Counted from the first letter of the stretch, positions 47,836 through 57,592 are shown. The stretch: 64,000 nt of DNA from JAKAAZ01 sp963817855 (GCA_963817855.1 CAWFQA010000002.1:930001-994000); one strand, 5' to 3'. Notes: generated by a model from the sequence alone, not told the origin. Numbers and translations are program-made.

Positions 47836-48478
47836 TCTTGGCAACTGGGATGTAGATTGGAGCGTCGGCGTGGAATGCCGGCGACGAAGATGATTTCAGT
47901 ACTTGCCTCGAATCGAGATTTTGGGGGTATGTCGGCAGGTCCCGCGATTAGCCACCTTCGTCTTCAGTTCACCAGGACGGTACGGCATGCCTGACAGTGC
48001 TGGGAGCGTGTTACGAGCGCATTTCGGTGGAACCGTTCCGTGAATCACCCGGAGCTGAGGCCTCGGCAAAGGGACTCCCTGGGGGAGCCAATCCACCTGA
48101 CGAAGTTTAGCGAAGCGGCACATAAACATTCCAAGCCCTGCGCCAGGACGGATTGTGAGCTGACTCACGGGCCATTTGTTCCGCAATTGTTCGAATTCCA
48201 GTCAAGAACACTCGCGTGTAACGGCGTAGTGTTTAGCGACTGCTCCGAGCGGATCGTCAGCCACTCGGAACTAATCCAGTTTGACGGGTTGTCGGCATTC
48301 CGTCCTTGTGGCCGCAATCTGGTGGAGTTCTTCGACAGCACGGGTAGGGCGTTTCTCGTCAACTTGCCCCCCGGCCAAACGCTTCGCGAGTTGTGCTCCC
48401 GCACGGCTTCACAAGAACCAGCGCATCCTGTTCTTCGGCTGCAAGCGCGCGACGTGGGAACTGTTGGATCTATCCCGG
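47836..48478. other. Long gap with a doubtful plus-strand frame
   Basis: 643 bp. A frame from 48040 stays open past 48480 and reads FFDSTGRAFLVNLPPGQTL and similar stretches that look protein-like. It then runs into the antisense of the serine hydrolase and shows no family I recognise. It may be a decayed gene; I do not call a CDS. Confidence 0.3.
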
Positions 48479-50458
48479 CTACTTCTCCTCGAAGATGTAC
48501 TCATGCTGAGCATCTCGCGTGGTCAGCGTCTTCTTCGCGCCGGCGCCGACCACGAATTCGAATCCCGACATTCCTGGCACGATGGTCACGAAAGAGATCG
48601 TCCCATCGGGATTCTTCTTGGTCGCGACCTCACTCTTCCATTCGCCGAAGTCGAAGTACGTCTTCCCACTCGCCATGCTCATATCGATATCTCCTAAGGA
48701 CGCATTCCAATAATGCTTCGCCAGCTTCGCGCTTTCCGTGGCGTCCGCCGGCACTGTCAGGAGCTTCCGCTCGGCCGCGATCTCAGCGAAATAGCTTTTT
48801 GCATCCGCCGCCAGTAGATTGTCGGCCTCCTGACGTCCATCGAAGAGGACCTCCAGCAGCTTGCGGCGGAAGCGGCTCCGGATGAGCCACCCGGGGTTGC
48901 CATTGGTCAGGATCACGGCTCCGACGTTCTGCTGCGGCAGCCAAATCATGTCGCTGTGATAGCCAATCAGGTCTCCACCATGATGGACCACCGGAACTCC
49001 GTACGTCTTATCCACCATCAATCCCATGCCGTACGAATCGTCCTTGCTCATGTACACCTGCGGCTTGCGACGCTCCAGCAGAGGCTCCTGGTCGATGTAG
49101 GTCTTGCCGTCCGGCAGCTTGCCGTCGGCCAGTTCCATCGAAACGTACTTCAGCATGTCGTTAATGCTGCTCCACGCCCCACCTGCCGGACGGAGCGGAA
49201 TGACCGAGTAATTTGCTGCCATCAGCGCCTTGGCGGGTTTTCCGTCGATGTCCGGCGCGTGCGGCCCGGCATGATTTGCCTTCTCCGCCTTCTCAAAGTC
49301 GAATGTAGTCTCGCTCATCCCCAGCGGATCGAACACCAGCATCTGCATCCCTTTGTCATATGCATTGCCAACTTCCATGTTGGGATACAGTACGTGTCCG
49401 CCGGTGTACCCTGCGGCGGCGGCCATCAGGTTCGAATACTGGAATAGCTCGCCGAATTTCGATGTAGGCTGCATCGTCCCCAGCAGCGTCATGGAACTCT
49501 GCGGAGTCATCTTCCCGTACTCGAAGAGCCATTCCAGGTCTTGCCGGGGCATTCCGGTGCAGGCACAGATCAGCTGCTTGACGAGCACGCTCTTGGTCGT
49601 CGCTGCGTCGCCCAGCTTGAAGTCGGGATACAGCGTGGTGACCTGCGTATCCCAGTTCATCTTGTGCTCTTCTACCAGCTTTGCCAGCATCAGCGTGGTG
49701 AGCGCTTTGGTGTTCGATGCGATCATGAACAGGGTCTCGCCATCCGGCTTCGCGGTGCCGCCCAGCTCCTTGACGCCAAAACCATCGGCAAAGATCACCT
49801 TCCCGTCCTCTACCAGTCCGAGCGCGACTCCAGGAACTCCCGTTTCCTTTTGTCCTTGCTCGATGAAGCGGCCCAGCTCTGCGATCCGTGCCTGGTCCAG
49901 CGGGTTCGCCTTCTTGTCGGCGAAGGACTCGCGCGAATAACCCTTCGGCAACAGCCTTCCCAGCGCCACGCCCAGCTGTCCGCCGCGCTTCTCGGCCACA
50001 GCGTCGGCCAGGTCTTCGATTACAACCGTCCAGCCTGTGCCGGAGTATAGGACCAGCGCTGCCACAGCGCGCTTCTCGTTCGGCGAGGTCAGGTATTCAT
50101 ACTGGCGGCGCTTACTCCAGCCGTCGCGGTCGGGAAGATCGTTGCTGACCTTTACCGGCCACTTCGCCTCCGGCTTGAACGCCTTCCATGCCTCGGCCAG
50201 CGCTTCGTCATCGTCCTTGGCCGCAACGTCCACCAGCGCAACCCACGAACCTCCCTCCGGAGCTTCCAGAATTGTCGCCGGACCTTTCACCGTCACCGTC
50301 CAGTCCTTTGGAGCGATGAACGTGTTTCCCATCACCGTCGTCTTTGGGGTGTCGGCCGCAAGCCGCTCCGGGCCTGCGGACCTGCCGTCGCGCGACCTTG
50401 CGCATACAGCATGGAAGCACTGAAAAGGAGAAGGGCGAACACTTTGCTGTGTATTTTC
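48479..50458 (-). CDS. Serine hydrolase (beta-lactamase class C-like), one apparent frameshift
   Basis: Signal peptide (MKIHSKVFALLLFSASMLYA) starts at the ATG at 50458. The frame is then lost by one base between about 50360 and 50395, and the mature protein continues in another frame (SAGPERLAADTPKTTVMGN) to 48479. Residues about 30-160 are an uncharacterised N-terminal domain. The penicillin-binding-like domain follows with ASNTKAL (SxxK), FQYSNLM (YxN) and VVHHGGD (HxG). Probably a periplasmic esterase, peptidase or lactamase-like enzyme. The long intact reading frame suggests either a recent mutation or a sequence error. Confidence 0.82.
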   Translation of the reverse strand, partial: ENTQQSVRPSPFQCFHAVCARSRDGRSAGPERLAADTPKTTVMGNTFIAPKDWTVTVKGPATILEAPEGGSWVALVDVAAKDDDEALAEAWKAFKPEAKWPVKVSNDLPDRDGWSKRRQYEYLTSPNEKRAVAALVLYSGTGWTVVIEDLADAVAEKRGGQLGVALGRLLPKGYSRESFADKKANPLDQARIAELGRFIEQGQKETGVPGVALGLVEDGKVIFADGFGVKELGGTAKPDGETLFMIASNTKALTTLMLAKLVEEHKMNWDTQVTTLYPDFKLGDAATTKSVLVKQLICACTGMPRQDLEWLFEYGKMTPQSSMTLLGTMQPTSKFGELFQYSNLMAAAAGYTGGHVLYPNMEVGNAYDKGMQMLVFDPLGMSETTFDFEKAEKANHAGPHAPDIDGKPAKALMAANYSVIPLRPAGGAWSSINDMLKYVSMELADGKLPDGKTYIDQEPLLERRKPQVYMSKDDSYGMGLMVDKTYGVPVVHHGGDLIGYHSDMIWLPQQNVGAVILTNGNPGWLIRSRFRRKLLEVLFDGRQEADNLLAADAKSYFAEIAAERKLLTVPADATESAKLAKHYWNASLGDIDMSMASGKTYFDFGEWKSEVATKKNPDGTISFVTIVPGMSGFEFVVGAGAKKTLTTRDAQHEYIFEEK

Positions 50459-50743
50459 ATAGCGCGGATATGGTACTCCAGGCGGGCCACTCCCGTAGTG
50501 CTGGATAGGCGCGGTGACCGGGGCATTCGAGTCCTCACTTACGGGAGATGACTTACATTTCAGGAATCGATGCGCGACAGCATACTCGGAAGACCGCCAG
50601 TAGGGCGGTGAGTTGTGAGATGTCCCTTGCGCTAAGTGATCGGCCTCGTCGTGGATCGCTTATGATAAGGCCTTCTTACAGCGGCGATCTTTCCAGAGCT
50701 GCTTTAGCATTACGGAGCATTAGATCGAAAAGAGAGGTTTCCC

Positions 50744-51064
50744 ATGCCCTTTGTGGACACGAATGGACTTAAGGTCATCGAACGGCTACCAGGATGGAAA
50801 GGGCGCTATTTTCATTCGGCCAACATGACGTTCGCACACTACGAGTTCGCAGTAGGTTCGTCGATTCATGAGCACTTCCATCCTGAGGAGGAGGTGTATG
50901 AAGTGATTGAGGGTGAACTCGAAGTAACCATCGACGACAAACCCCAGATTGTGAAGCCAGGTGTCGTTGCCATCGTGCCCGCCAACAGTCGTCACTCCGT
51001 CAGGGCATTAACGGATGGACGCGTGATTGTTGTGGATCAGCCAGCCCGTCCGGATTTCGGATAG
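50744..51064 (+). CDS. Small cupin-domain protein
   Basis: 106 residues, single cupin_2 barrel. Metal ligands in SIHEHFHPEEEVYEVIEGE (two His, Glu) and a later SRHSVRAL His. An AGAGAGG ribosome site precedes the ATG by about 6 bp. Stand-alone cupins of this type are often sugar- or small-molecule binding, or dioxygenase-like; the substrate is unknown. It is isolated from its neighbours. Confidence 0.85.
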   Translation: MPFVDTNGLKVIERLPGWKGRYFHSANMTFAHYEFAVGSSIHEHFHPEEEVYEVIEGELEVTIDDKPQIVKPGVVAIVPANSRHSVRALTDGRVIVVDQPARPDFG

Positions 51065-51068
51065 GTTG

Positions 51069-51089
51069 AGCCCCAGCACACGCTGGGCT
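51069..51089 (+). terminator. Hairpin after the cupin gene
   Basis: AGCCCCAGC, loop ACAC, GCTGGGCT, one base bulged, 5 bp after the stop. No clear T-run follows (ACTCTCTC), so at best a weak intrinsic terminator. Confidence 0.4.
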
Positions 51090-51545
51090 ACTCTCTCAGA
51101 CGCCCAATTCTGATCGGGCGGCTTACTCGGAAACGTCCACAGAAACCACATGAGCGTGTAGTCGGCAAACCGTCGAAGTGGTCCGTGAAACTACCGAGAA
51201 ACCGGCTTCTCGGAGGATCGAAAGTGCCAGAGACATCCAGCAGCAGCAAACTTCCTCGAATGAGACTTCTGGCCCGCGTCGACTGGCGGCCGTGAATGCA
51301 CCAACTCGGGACCTGACGCAAAGCCGGCCGCCCGACGGGATTACGTACTACATACGATTTCACGTGAGTTATCGCATAAGGGTTAGGCTCGGGGGGTTTG
51401 GACTTGAAATGCCGGTTCGTCACGCACTAATCGTCGGGAGTCGGAAAGCAAGTCCGAGAGGGCACTTGCGCCGAAGCAAATCGCCTTACGGCCGCGGTAT
51501 AATTCCATCGACGGGCTTGCCCGTTGCCATTCTAAGGAGGCGCCT
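51090..51545. other. Upstream region of the rsgA unit
   Basis: About 450 bp without a supported gene. A clear -10-like TATAAT lies near its end at 51498. Confidence 0.5.
51498..51503 (+). promoter_or_regulatory. Candidate -10 box of the leader ORF/rsgA transcript
   Basis: Exact TATAAT, 43 bp before the ATG of the 17-codon leader ORF. No good -35 box at 16-18 bp upstream, so activity is inferred from the -10 alone. Confidence 0.45.
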
Positions 51546-51599
51546 ATGAAAGCCAGTCCCGCCATGTCTGCGGACAGGTCTGCCTCCATCGTGCAGTAA
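51546..51599 (+). CDS. Candidate 17-residue leader peptide upstream of rsgA
   Basis: MKASPAMSADRSASIVQ, preceded by AAGGAGG 5 bp before its ATG, the strongest ribosome site in the neighbourhood. It ends 72 bp before rsgA, with a near-perfect palindrome in between. It may be a regulatory uORF, or the leftover 5' end of a lost gene. No codon bias towards one amino acid is seen apart from four Ser and four Ala. Confidence 0.4.
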   Translation: MKASPAMSADRSASIVQ

Positions 51600-51636
51600 A
51601 CCTCACCACAGCCTGTCCATTCACTTATGTCTGAAC

Positions 51637-51655
51637 GGCGCCACACGTGTGCGCC
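51637..51655 (+). promoter_or_regulatory. Palindrome between leader ORF and rsgA
   Basis: Core CACACGTGTG (perfect 10 bp palindrome) flanked by GGCGC and CGCC, giving a stable hairpin in RNA that ends about 5 bp before the rsgA ribosome site. Could be an RNA switch or an operator. Confidence 0.4.
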
Positions 51656-51671
51656 CACCCGAGGAATCAAA

Positions 51672-52745
51672 GTGAATTTACTGGAATTGGGCTGGAATGC
51701 CGATTTGCAATGCAACTTCAAAAAGCTTTCGCGCCAGGACTTTGTGCCTGCGCGCGTTAGCAGCGTAATGAAGGGACACTTCGGTGTCTGGGGTGAAAGC
51801 GGAGGTGGACTCACCCGACTCTCAGGTAAGCTGCTCTTTCGAGCTAAATCCAACAGCGACCTCCCCGCCGTGGGTGACTGGGTGGCCATCGACAGCCAAG
51901 CGGGCAACAACCGCGGCGTCATTCACCACGTGCTGCCACGACGCTCGAAAATCTCGCGTAAGATTGCTGGCCGAGCGGTCGACGAACAAGTCATCGCAAC
52001 GAACATCGATATCGTGTTTATCGTCTGCGCGCTGAACCAGGAATTTAACCTGCGCTGCCTGGAGCGCTATGTGGCGTTGGTGTGGGACAGCGGCGCGCAA
52101 CCGGTGGTCCTTCTCAATAAAGTCGACCTCTGCAAAGACGTGTCTGCAAGAGTTGCCGCCGCCGAATTCAGCGCTCCCGGTGTTCCGGCGCACGCCATCA
52201 GCGCGGGCGATGGCGCCGGATTCGATGCTTTGTTCGGCTACCTCAAGGTGGGGCAAACTGCGGCTCTCATCGGCTCGTCAGGAGTTGGTAAGTCGACGAT
52301 CATCAATCGCCTGCTCGGTAACGAAGCCCAGTCCACTCTGCCAGCTCGCGAGCACGATGATCGCGGGCGACACAGTACTACGTCGCGGCAGATGTTTGCG
52401 CTGAGCTCCGGCGGGCTGGTGATCGATACGCCAGGCATGCGAAAACTGCAGCTGTGGGACATCGACACTGGTCTGAGTGCCGTATTCGACGGGCTCGACG
52501 AGATTGCCGTGCAGTGCCGTTATCGGGATTGCAGCCATCAGTTGGAGCCGGGGTGTGCGGTTCGCATTGCTGTGGAAGCCGGACAGCTCGATCTGGGGCG
52601 CGTTACGAACTTTCTTAAGCTGCGCGCGGAACAGGCATCGCTTGAACGCAAAGTCGACCTTCGTGCAGCGCAGGAAGCGAAGAAACGCGCTCGACTGGCC
52701 TGTAAAGAGTTGCGTAAGACCATCAGGTTCAAGGACAGGAGCTGA
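51672..52745 (+). CDS. rsgA: Ribosome biogenesis GTPase RsgA
   Basis: 357 residues from a GTG at 51672 with GAGGAA 7 bp upstream; the longer frame from 51627 has no ribosome site. An OB domain (PARVSSVMKGHFGVW, LPAVGDWVAID) is followed by a circularly permuted GTPase: G4 LLNKVDL, G1 GSSGVGKSTIINRL, G2 region GRHSTTSRQMF and G3 DTPGMRKL. A zinc-binding CRYRDCSHQLEPGC follows at about 285-300. It matures the 30S subunit. Confidence 0.93.
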   Translation: MNLLELGWNADLQCNFKKLSRQDFVPARVSSVMKGHFGVWGESGGGLTRLSGKLLFRAKSNSDLPAVGDWVAIDSQAGNNRGVIHHVLPRRSKISRKIAGRAVDEQVIATNIDIVFIVCALNQEFNLRCLERYVALVWDSGAQPVVLLNKVDLCKDVSARVAAAEFSAPGVPAHAISAGDGAGFDALFGYLKVGQTAALIGSSGVGKSTIINRLLGNEAQSTLPAREHDDRGRHSTTSRQMFALSSGGLVIDTPGMRKLQLWDIDTGLSAVFDGLDEIAVQCRYRDCSHQLEPGCAVRIAVEAGQLDLGRVTNFLKLRAEQASLERKVDLRAAQEAKKRARLACKELRKTIRFKDRS

Positions 52746-52907
52746 TCAGCAGGCAACCATACGGGAGGGAAACGTCCACCAGTACAGGGCCCACAGGTAG
52801 CCCAGACCGCTTCTCCAATTCAATGTTGCGGTTCGCTGAACCCGAAAACAAGCTGCGATCAAACACGGTCGCTCTTTCCAGCAGCAGGGTAGCAACGGTG
52901 CTGCTTT

Positions 52908-53357
52908 CCCGCGCAAAACGCAGTTCAATGGCTGGATTTGACGGGTGATCTGAGCAACTCTTTAGGGGAGGGCGTCGAGCAATCGGTTCCCACTATCGCG
53001 GGTCACACCTACTAACTGGTTTACTGAGTGGGAAACGTGACGGCTCCCGGGTATGGCGTGGCTAGCACTGTCAACATCTCCATTAACGCTACCCCAACTT
53101 CTTCAGATACCAACTCTACTGCGAGTCCCACCCTGTTGGTCTGGCAGCAGTTTACGCACACATTCACCGCCACAGGGAGTTCGACGCTGCTGGATTTTCT
53201 GAATGGTGACCCCCCGAACGACAACAGCAACGGAATCGACAATCTAATGCTGACTGATCTTGGTTTCGTGACAGTCCCTGAACCAACATCCTTGTTGCTG
53301 TTGGCTTCAGGTGGCGTTGTCGGACTCGGAGCCCTACGTCGAAGGTTCGTGTCGTAG
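52908..53357 (+). pseudogene. PEP-CTERM secreted protein, broken
   Basis: Reading frame from about 52908 gives AVQWLDLTGDLSNS, GVEQSVPTIAGHTY, then two in-frame stops (TAA and TGA at 53013-53027). It continues VGNVTAPGYGVAST, WQQFTHTFTATGSS, LNGDPPNDNSNGIDN and the sorting tag VPEPTSLLLLASG with a basic LRRR end. The intact family is a secreted beta-sandwich anchored by exosortase. Two nonsense codons and no start indicate a pseudogene. A GTG at 53028 could still express a 109-residue tail. Confidence 0.8.
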
Positions 53358-53410
53358 CCAAGCATAGAGACATTTCGCCCTACTAGGCCGCCCGAAGCTT
53401 GATCCGCACA

Positions 53411-53560
53411 TTAGAAGCTAAATTTCAGCGCAACTTGAATGATTCTGGAGCTGGAACTGACGCCAAGGATGCGACCGAAGTCGCCCGGAGCCAAGATCCG
53501 TCCAGTGACGGGCTCGATATTGCCGCCTGTGGCAAGCACCGTGCTGATGTTGCTAATGGG
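53411..53560 (-). pseudogene. TonB-dependent receptor C-terminal fragment 1
   Basis: Minus-strand frame ending NPISNISTVLATGGNIEPV, TGRILAPGDFGRILG, SSSRIIQVALKFSF and TAA. This is the last outer-membrane strand of an Oar-like TonB-dependent receptor of about 1100 residues. Upstream codons do not match the family. It closely resembles the fragment at 57106-57546. Confidence 0.75.
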
Positions 53561-53726
53561 GTTATTGCTGTTTGTGAACTGGACGGCGGGCCCCGGTACC
53601 TCAGTAACCTGGGCGTAGGAAATCCTCAGTACCGGAGAGAGGCGATTTATCGTCAGTTATGGGGACCTCGTATCCACCGTTGGTCCTTAAACATTGGCAA
53701 GTTTTTGGGTCGTCGAACGCCGGTCG

Positions 53727-55550
53727 TCAGCCTTTCAGTCTCCCATGCGGGGAAAGTGGGGCAAGATTCCTATCCTCTTTCGACACACCCTGCATCAGCT
53801 CAACGATCATCGCAAACAGATGATTCCGGGTCTCAACTCTCACTCCGGCACGAGTGATATAGCGAATCACGATGTCGACACCAGCTCCCGCCGGCCTGAG
53901 ATTGACCGACGGCATGGCGCTAAACTGTGGCGACCCTTCTTCGTGCGTCACCCTCTTCCATTCCGCTTCCGCCATTTTCGCATCCGCTTCCGTTGTCTTT
54001 ACCGTCGCTTCGTAGATCCCCTTGATAAGAGGATGAATACCCGTGCCGGGAGGAACACTTACCTTAATCTCATCCCACATCCACTGTCCTACGGTGGAGA
54101 AGTTGAAATACTTGCCGCGTATGGCATAGCCGTTTAAAAACGAGACTCTTCTTCCCGTAGGATGGCCATTGGCAGTCCAGTTTCCCGTCTCCAGTAGCCA
54201 GGTGCGGAACAGACCGAGCTGTACCACCTCGCCGCCGACACCATCGATCTCTACCCAGTCCCTAACCCTAACTCCGTTTGGTCCCATCAGAACAAACCAA
54301 CCGCAGAATGCTAGGATGAAATCCTGAAAGACCACGGTCAGTCCTGCGGTCGCCAGACCCAGGATGGTTGGCATCTGCCGTGGTACACCGAAAATGGTCA
54401 GCAGGATTAGTAAGAGGCCGATCAGTTGCGTTCCCAGATTTAGAACTGTTTTCAACGTCTGCTTTTGGCGAGGATCGCGAACCATCTTCTCCAATGCCAG
54501 TTGGAGAGCCCAGCCCGCCAGGATCACCAAGATGCAGATCGCTGCAATCAAAGCCAGAGACTGCAATATCAGGTGAACTACGATCTTTCGCTGTATCTCG
54601 ACTTGCTCTCCCCATCGCCCATAGAGTGCCACAAGCTGCTGTTGCGCTCCCAGACGATCGTTGAGGATGCTCTGGATGATTTGCTGAGCGCTTATCTTTC
54701 GCAGCCGGTCGATTCGTTCGGAACTTGATTCTCCAACGGCTTTATCGCCAAGGCCAGCGGCTTCTGTCTGCAGCCTTGCCTGATCGGCTGTCAGCGCGGC
54801 CACGTCGGCCCTCGCCAACTGCTCAGCCTGCGCAATCAGTTGTTTCCTGTTGCGGAGGGATCGCCACGTTGATAGCTGCTGTGCTAACGTCTTGTACTGT
54901 TCGGCTGAGGCGACAGCAGTTTGCCCATCGTCCTTAGAGGCACTATCCCTGTACTGCTTCACGGCGGCTTGGCGTGCCGCTAGTTCCTGCTGAAGCTTGA
55001 CTCGCTGATCTCCGCTTTCGCGGGCGAGGTCTTCGATCGAATCGGTCAGCTCGTTTTGGTCGAGGCCAAGTTGCGCCTTTGCAATCTCCAAGTCGCTGCC
55101 ATTGGAAACTGCACCCGCTGGTCTCGTGCCCGCGCCTGCACTGAGTGATGCGATCCGAGCCTGGTCGTTCTTAATGGTCTCCTGAAGCTCGGTGACCCTT
55201 TGCTGCAATGCCAATGCTTTACCGCTTAGATTTGGTTTTTCAAGGCTTGCCTGCCTCAGTGACTGCGAGAACGCCTGGTCGACTTCGTGATCCGCAAGGC
55301 GCTCGGCGTCCCGGGCGAGTTCCTTCTCCTCCGCCGACTGTGCCAAGGCCGCCAGAGTTGCCGCTGTCTGCCAGGGCCGTTGATCCACAACTCCGTGCGG
55401 TACATAGGCTCCCGTCCAGTTCCCCTTCCTAGCTTGCAAAAACGGAAGATATGCCATCACCCCGCGAGTCAGAAACGCACCTGCCAGGGTGGCGACCAGC
55501 ACAATCAGCATGATTAGCACAATCACCATGCGGGCCCGATTCATACGCAC
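53727..55550 (-). CDS. MscS-family channel with long periplasmic coiled coil
   Basis: 607 residues. First membrane segment at about 8-30 (MVIVLIMLIVLVATLAGAF), then about 270 residues of Gln/Ala/Glu-rich coiled coil (ALQQRVTELQETIKND, LQQELAARQAAVKQY). Four membrane segments follow at about 325-430 and the MscS core reads TILGLATAGLTVVFQDFI, VRVRDWVEIDGVGGEV and VSFLNGYAIRG. The long coiled coil is like that of MscK/MscM-type channels. Osmotic release or ligand-modulated gating is inferred. Confidence 0.85.
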   Translation of the reverse strand: MRMNRARMVIVLIMLIVLVATLAGAFLTRGVMAYLPFLQARKGNWTGAYVPHGVVDQRPWQTAATLAALAQSAEEKELARDAERLADHEVDQAFSQSLRQASLEKPNLSGKALALQQRVTELQETIKNDQARIASLSAGAGTRPAGAVSNGSDLEIAKAQLGLDQNELTDSIEDLARESGDQRVKLQQELAARQAAVKQYRDSASKDDGQTAVASAEQYKTLAQQLSTWRSLRNRKQLIAQAEQLARADVAALTADQARLQTEAAGLGDKAVGESSSERIDRLRKISAQQIIQSILNDRLGAQQQLVALYGRWGEQVEIQRKIVVHLILQSLALIAAICILVILAGWALQLALEKMVRDPRQKQTLKTVLNLGTQLIGLLLILLTIFGVPRQMPTILGLATAGLTVVFQDFILAFCGWFVLMGPNGVRVRDWVEIDGVGGEVVQLGLFRTWLLETGNWTANGHPTGRRVSFLNGYAIRGKYFNFSTVGQWMWDEIKVSVPPGTGIHPLIKGIYEATVKTTEADAKMAEAEWKRVTHEEGSPQFSAMPSVNLRPAGAGVDIVIRYITRAGVRVETRNHLFAMIVELMQGVSKEDRNLAPLSPHGRLKG

Positions 55551-55777
55551 ACCTTTCGTTTAAACCTCTGATTGACTGTATCGCAAACGGAGTCAATGGG
55601 CGTCCGTTCTGGCAGATACAGAGCCGCTCTGACGGTTACCTTTTTTCAGTTGAATGGCTTCCGTCTTTGGGCGATACGAAATTCCGCCCGACGGTGAAGA
55701 CACGGCTAAACACGAACATGCCGATCGATTGAGCACTTTTAGGCCCTTGGCGGAAATGGGCTACGTCTGAGACAATC
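55551..55777. other. Intergenic region
   Basis: 227 bp divergent between the MscS-type gene and a small plus-strand gene; no signals seen. Confidence 0.4.
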
Positions 55778-56029
55778 ATGCCACTCCCAACGGTCATGTG
55801 CCCTACGTCTTCTAACGGACCCAACTTCACCCGCACTAGCAACAGCGACGGAACCATCACGTCAGTTTGCGATCGCTGTCGATTGACAATTGTTTGCGCG
55901 GTCGATGCGAGAGATTTGCCGGAATTCGAATCGAGGCACGTATGCCAGCCGGTCGAAAGACGTCAAATGGTCCGAATTGTCCATCGAACTTACATTCCGC
56001 CACGCGATCGAGTGGCGTCTAGCCGATAG
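55778..56029 (+). CDS. Small CxxC/HxC protein (zinc-ribbon-like)
   Basis: Up to 83 residues. The core reads FTRTSNSDGTITSVCDRCR, then LPEFESRHVCQP: a CxxC knuckle and an HxC pair about 28 residues later, suggesting one zinc site. Small proteins of this plan are common in Acidobacteriota, often near signalling genes. The first ATG is used; an ATG seven codons in is possible. Role unknown. Confidence 0.5.
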   Translation: MPLPTVMCPTSSNGPNFTRTSNSDGTITSVCDRCRLTIVCAVDARDLPEFESRHVCQPVERRQMVRIVHRTYIPPRDRVASSR

Positions 56030-56254
56030 CGGCACGAAAAGTCCTAAATGGGAGCTGTTCGAGTTTGTCACAGTCTGCCAAGGTTGAGTTAATTAGGGCA
56101 CATCTTTTCCTGCACCCTTGCTGCCAATGCGAGAAATCCGTGCAGCATCTGAGTCCAAATGATGAGAGAGTGTGCATCAGGTGTCAATTCAGCCTGAAGC
56201 GTCGCTGGAAAGAACTCGCATCGCTGGCACCCGCTCCCGCCCAAAGTCGGGGAG

Positions 56255-56794
56255 TTCAGCTGCTACCACGAGGTTCAGTTGTATTCGAGCGAGGAAGTTG
56301 TTTCTACATAGGTTTACTCGTTTTATCGGAGCCGCCCTAAGGGTCGGTGATGCGGTTGTGGTTGTTGCGACCCAGTCACACCGGGACGCTCTCTTTCAGC
56401 GATTGCTGGCAGATGGGTTGGATGTTACTGCCGCCGTTGACCAAGGAAGGTATATCCCCTTGGATGTTGCCGACACACTCGCCACATTTATGGTCAATGA
56501 TGTTCCTGATCCAGTCCAGTTTCGGGAGGTGACGAGTGCTCTCCTGGCAGCAGCGAAGAACGCGGCAAGGGGGAAGCAGCCCCATGTTGCAGCTTGCGGG
56601 GAATGCGCGCCTCTCTTGTGGCGGCGGGGAATGGCGGATGCGGCAGTTCGGCTCGAAGGACTCTGGGACGAGATAGCCAAGAAGACGGTGTAGATATTCT
56701 GTGCGGCTACCCAGGTGAGAGCTTTCGTCGCGAGCAAGGGAGCGACACACTCCATAGAATCCTCGCGGAGCACTCTGTGCTTCATGCTCAGTGA
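56255..56794 (+). pseudogene. MEDS-domain (DcmR-like sensory) protein, frameshifted
   Basis: Pieces in three frames: HEVQLYSSEEVVST, then FTRFIGAALRVGDAVVVVA, DALFQRLLADGLDVTAA, QGRYIPLDVADTLATFM, RLEGLWDEIAKKT, then in another frame VDILCGYPGESFRREQG. The order and spacing fit MEDS domains, which sense small molecules in DcmR-type regulators. The two frameshifts (near 56310 and 56690) break it; the middle frame alone encodes 173 residues. Confidence 0.8.
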
Positions 56795-57105
56795 GGAAAA
56801 CCAGCTAGTTTCGTCGCGGCCGACTTCAGCCCCTCCACTTCGGACCTTTGGCGAGCAGAGGGGAGTACAAGCATGGGACGATGTTTCCGAAGCGACGTGC
56901 AGCGTCACGACATATCTTTCGACGAATCCAATCTGCTTCGTTTCTTTGGTTGGAATCGAGACTGTTACAACTCAAATGGAAAGACAGCAATCGAGCAAGA
57001 CGACCTGGCAGCATACAGCCACTCGTTGACGGGTCGGGCCTGTTTAGCTAAAGGGGTACGGTGGCTCATAAGACTAACGCGCGCTAGGGCCTCCAGATTG
57101 GCAAG
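56795..57105. other. Intergenic region
   Basis: 311 bp with no recognisable feature between two gene remnants. Confidence 0.4.
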
Positions 57106-57546
57106 TTAGAAGCTAAATTTGAGGGCAAGTTGAATAATACGCGGGCTGGAGCCCACGCCAAAGATATGGCCAAAGTCGCCGGGGCTCAGGATGCGTCCGG
57201 TTACGGGGTCAACGCTGCCGACAGTAGCCGCGACCGTGCTGATATCGCTGACGGGGTTGTTGCGGCTTGGGTGGTTGAAGAGATTGAAGAAATCCGCGCG
57301 AAACTCAAGGCTCGACGATTCGCGAATCGGCCAAGGCTTCAACAATGAGAAATCAACACAGCTTTCGCCCGGCCCTCTCAGTGCGTTACGACCAACGTTT
57401 CCGACGTCGGTTCCTACATCCCCCGCCAACGCATTCGGATCGTGAGCGCTCGGGATTGGCTGGCCCGGTTGCACGATCGCCATCGGAGTTGACGTAAATC
57501 CCGACATCGATAGGGGCGAGGCTCGGCCTCGTTGGAGAGATTGCAA
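57106..57546 (-). pseudogene. TonB-dependent receptor C-terminal fragment 2
   Basis: 146 codons. From about residue 40 it matches the barrel end of Oar-like receptors: GNVGRNALRGPGESCVDF, RESSSLEFRADFFNLFNHP, DPVTGRILSPGDFG, SPRIIQLALKFSF. The first 35 residues do not look like the family, and about 900 residues of plug and barrel are absent. Not a functional receptor; a relic of a deletion or transposition. Confidence 0.8.
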
Positions 57547-57592
57547 GGTCGCAGTGCAGATAGACAGTTAGATCGTGATTCGAAGGGGGCGG

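Noticed and set aside
48040..48885. 281-codon plus-strand frame
   Set aside because: The second half is antisense to the serine hydrolase; the first half is protein-like but unrecognised, so noted only as a doubtful region.
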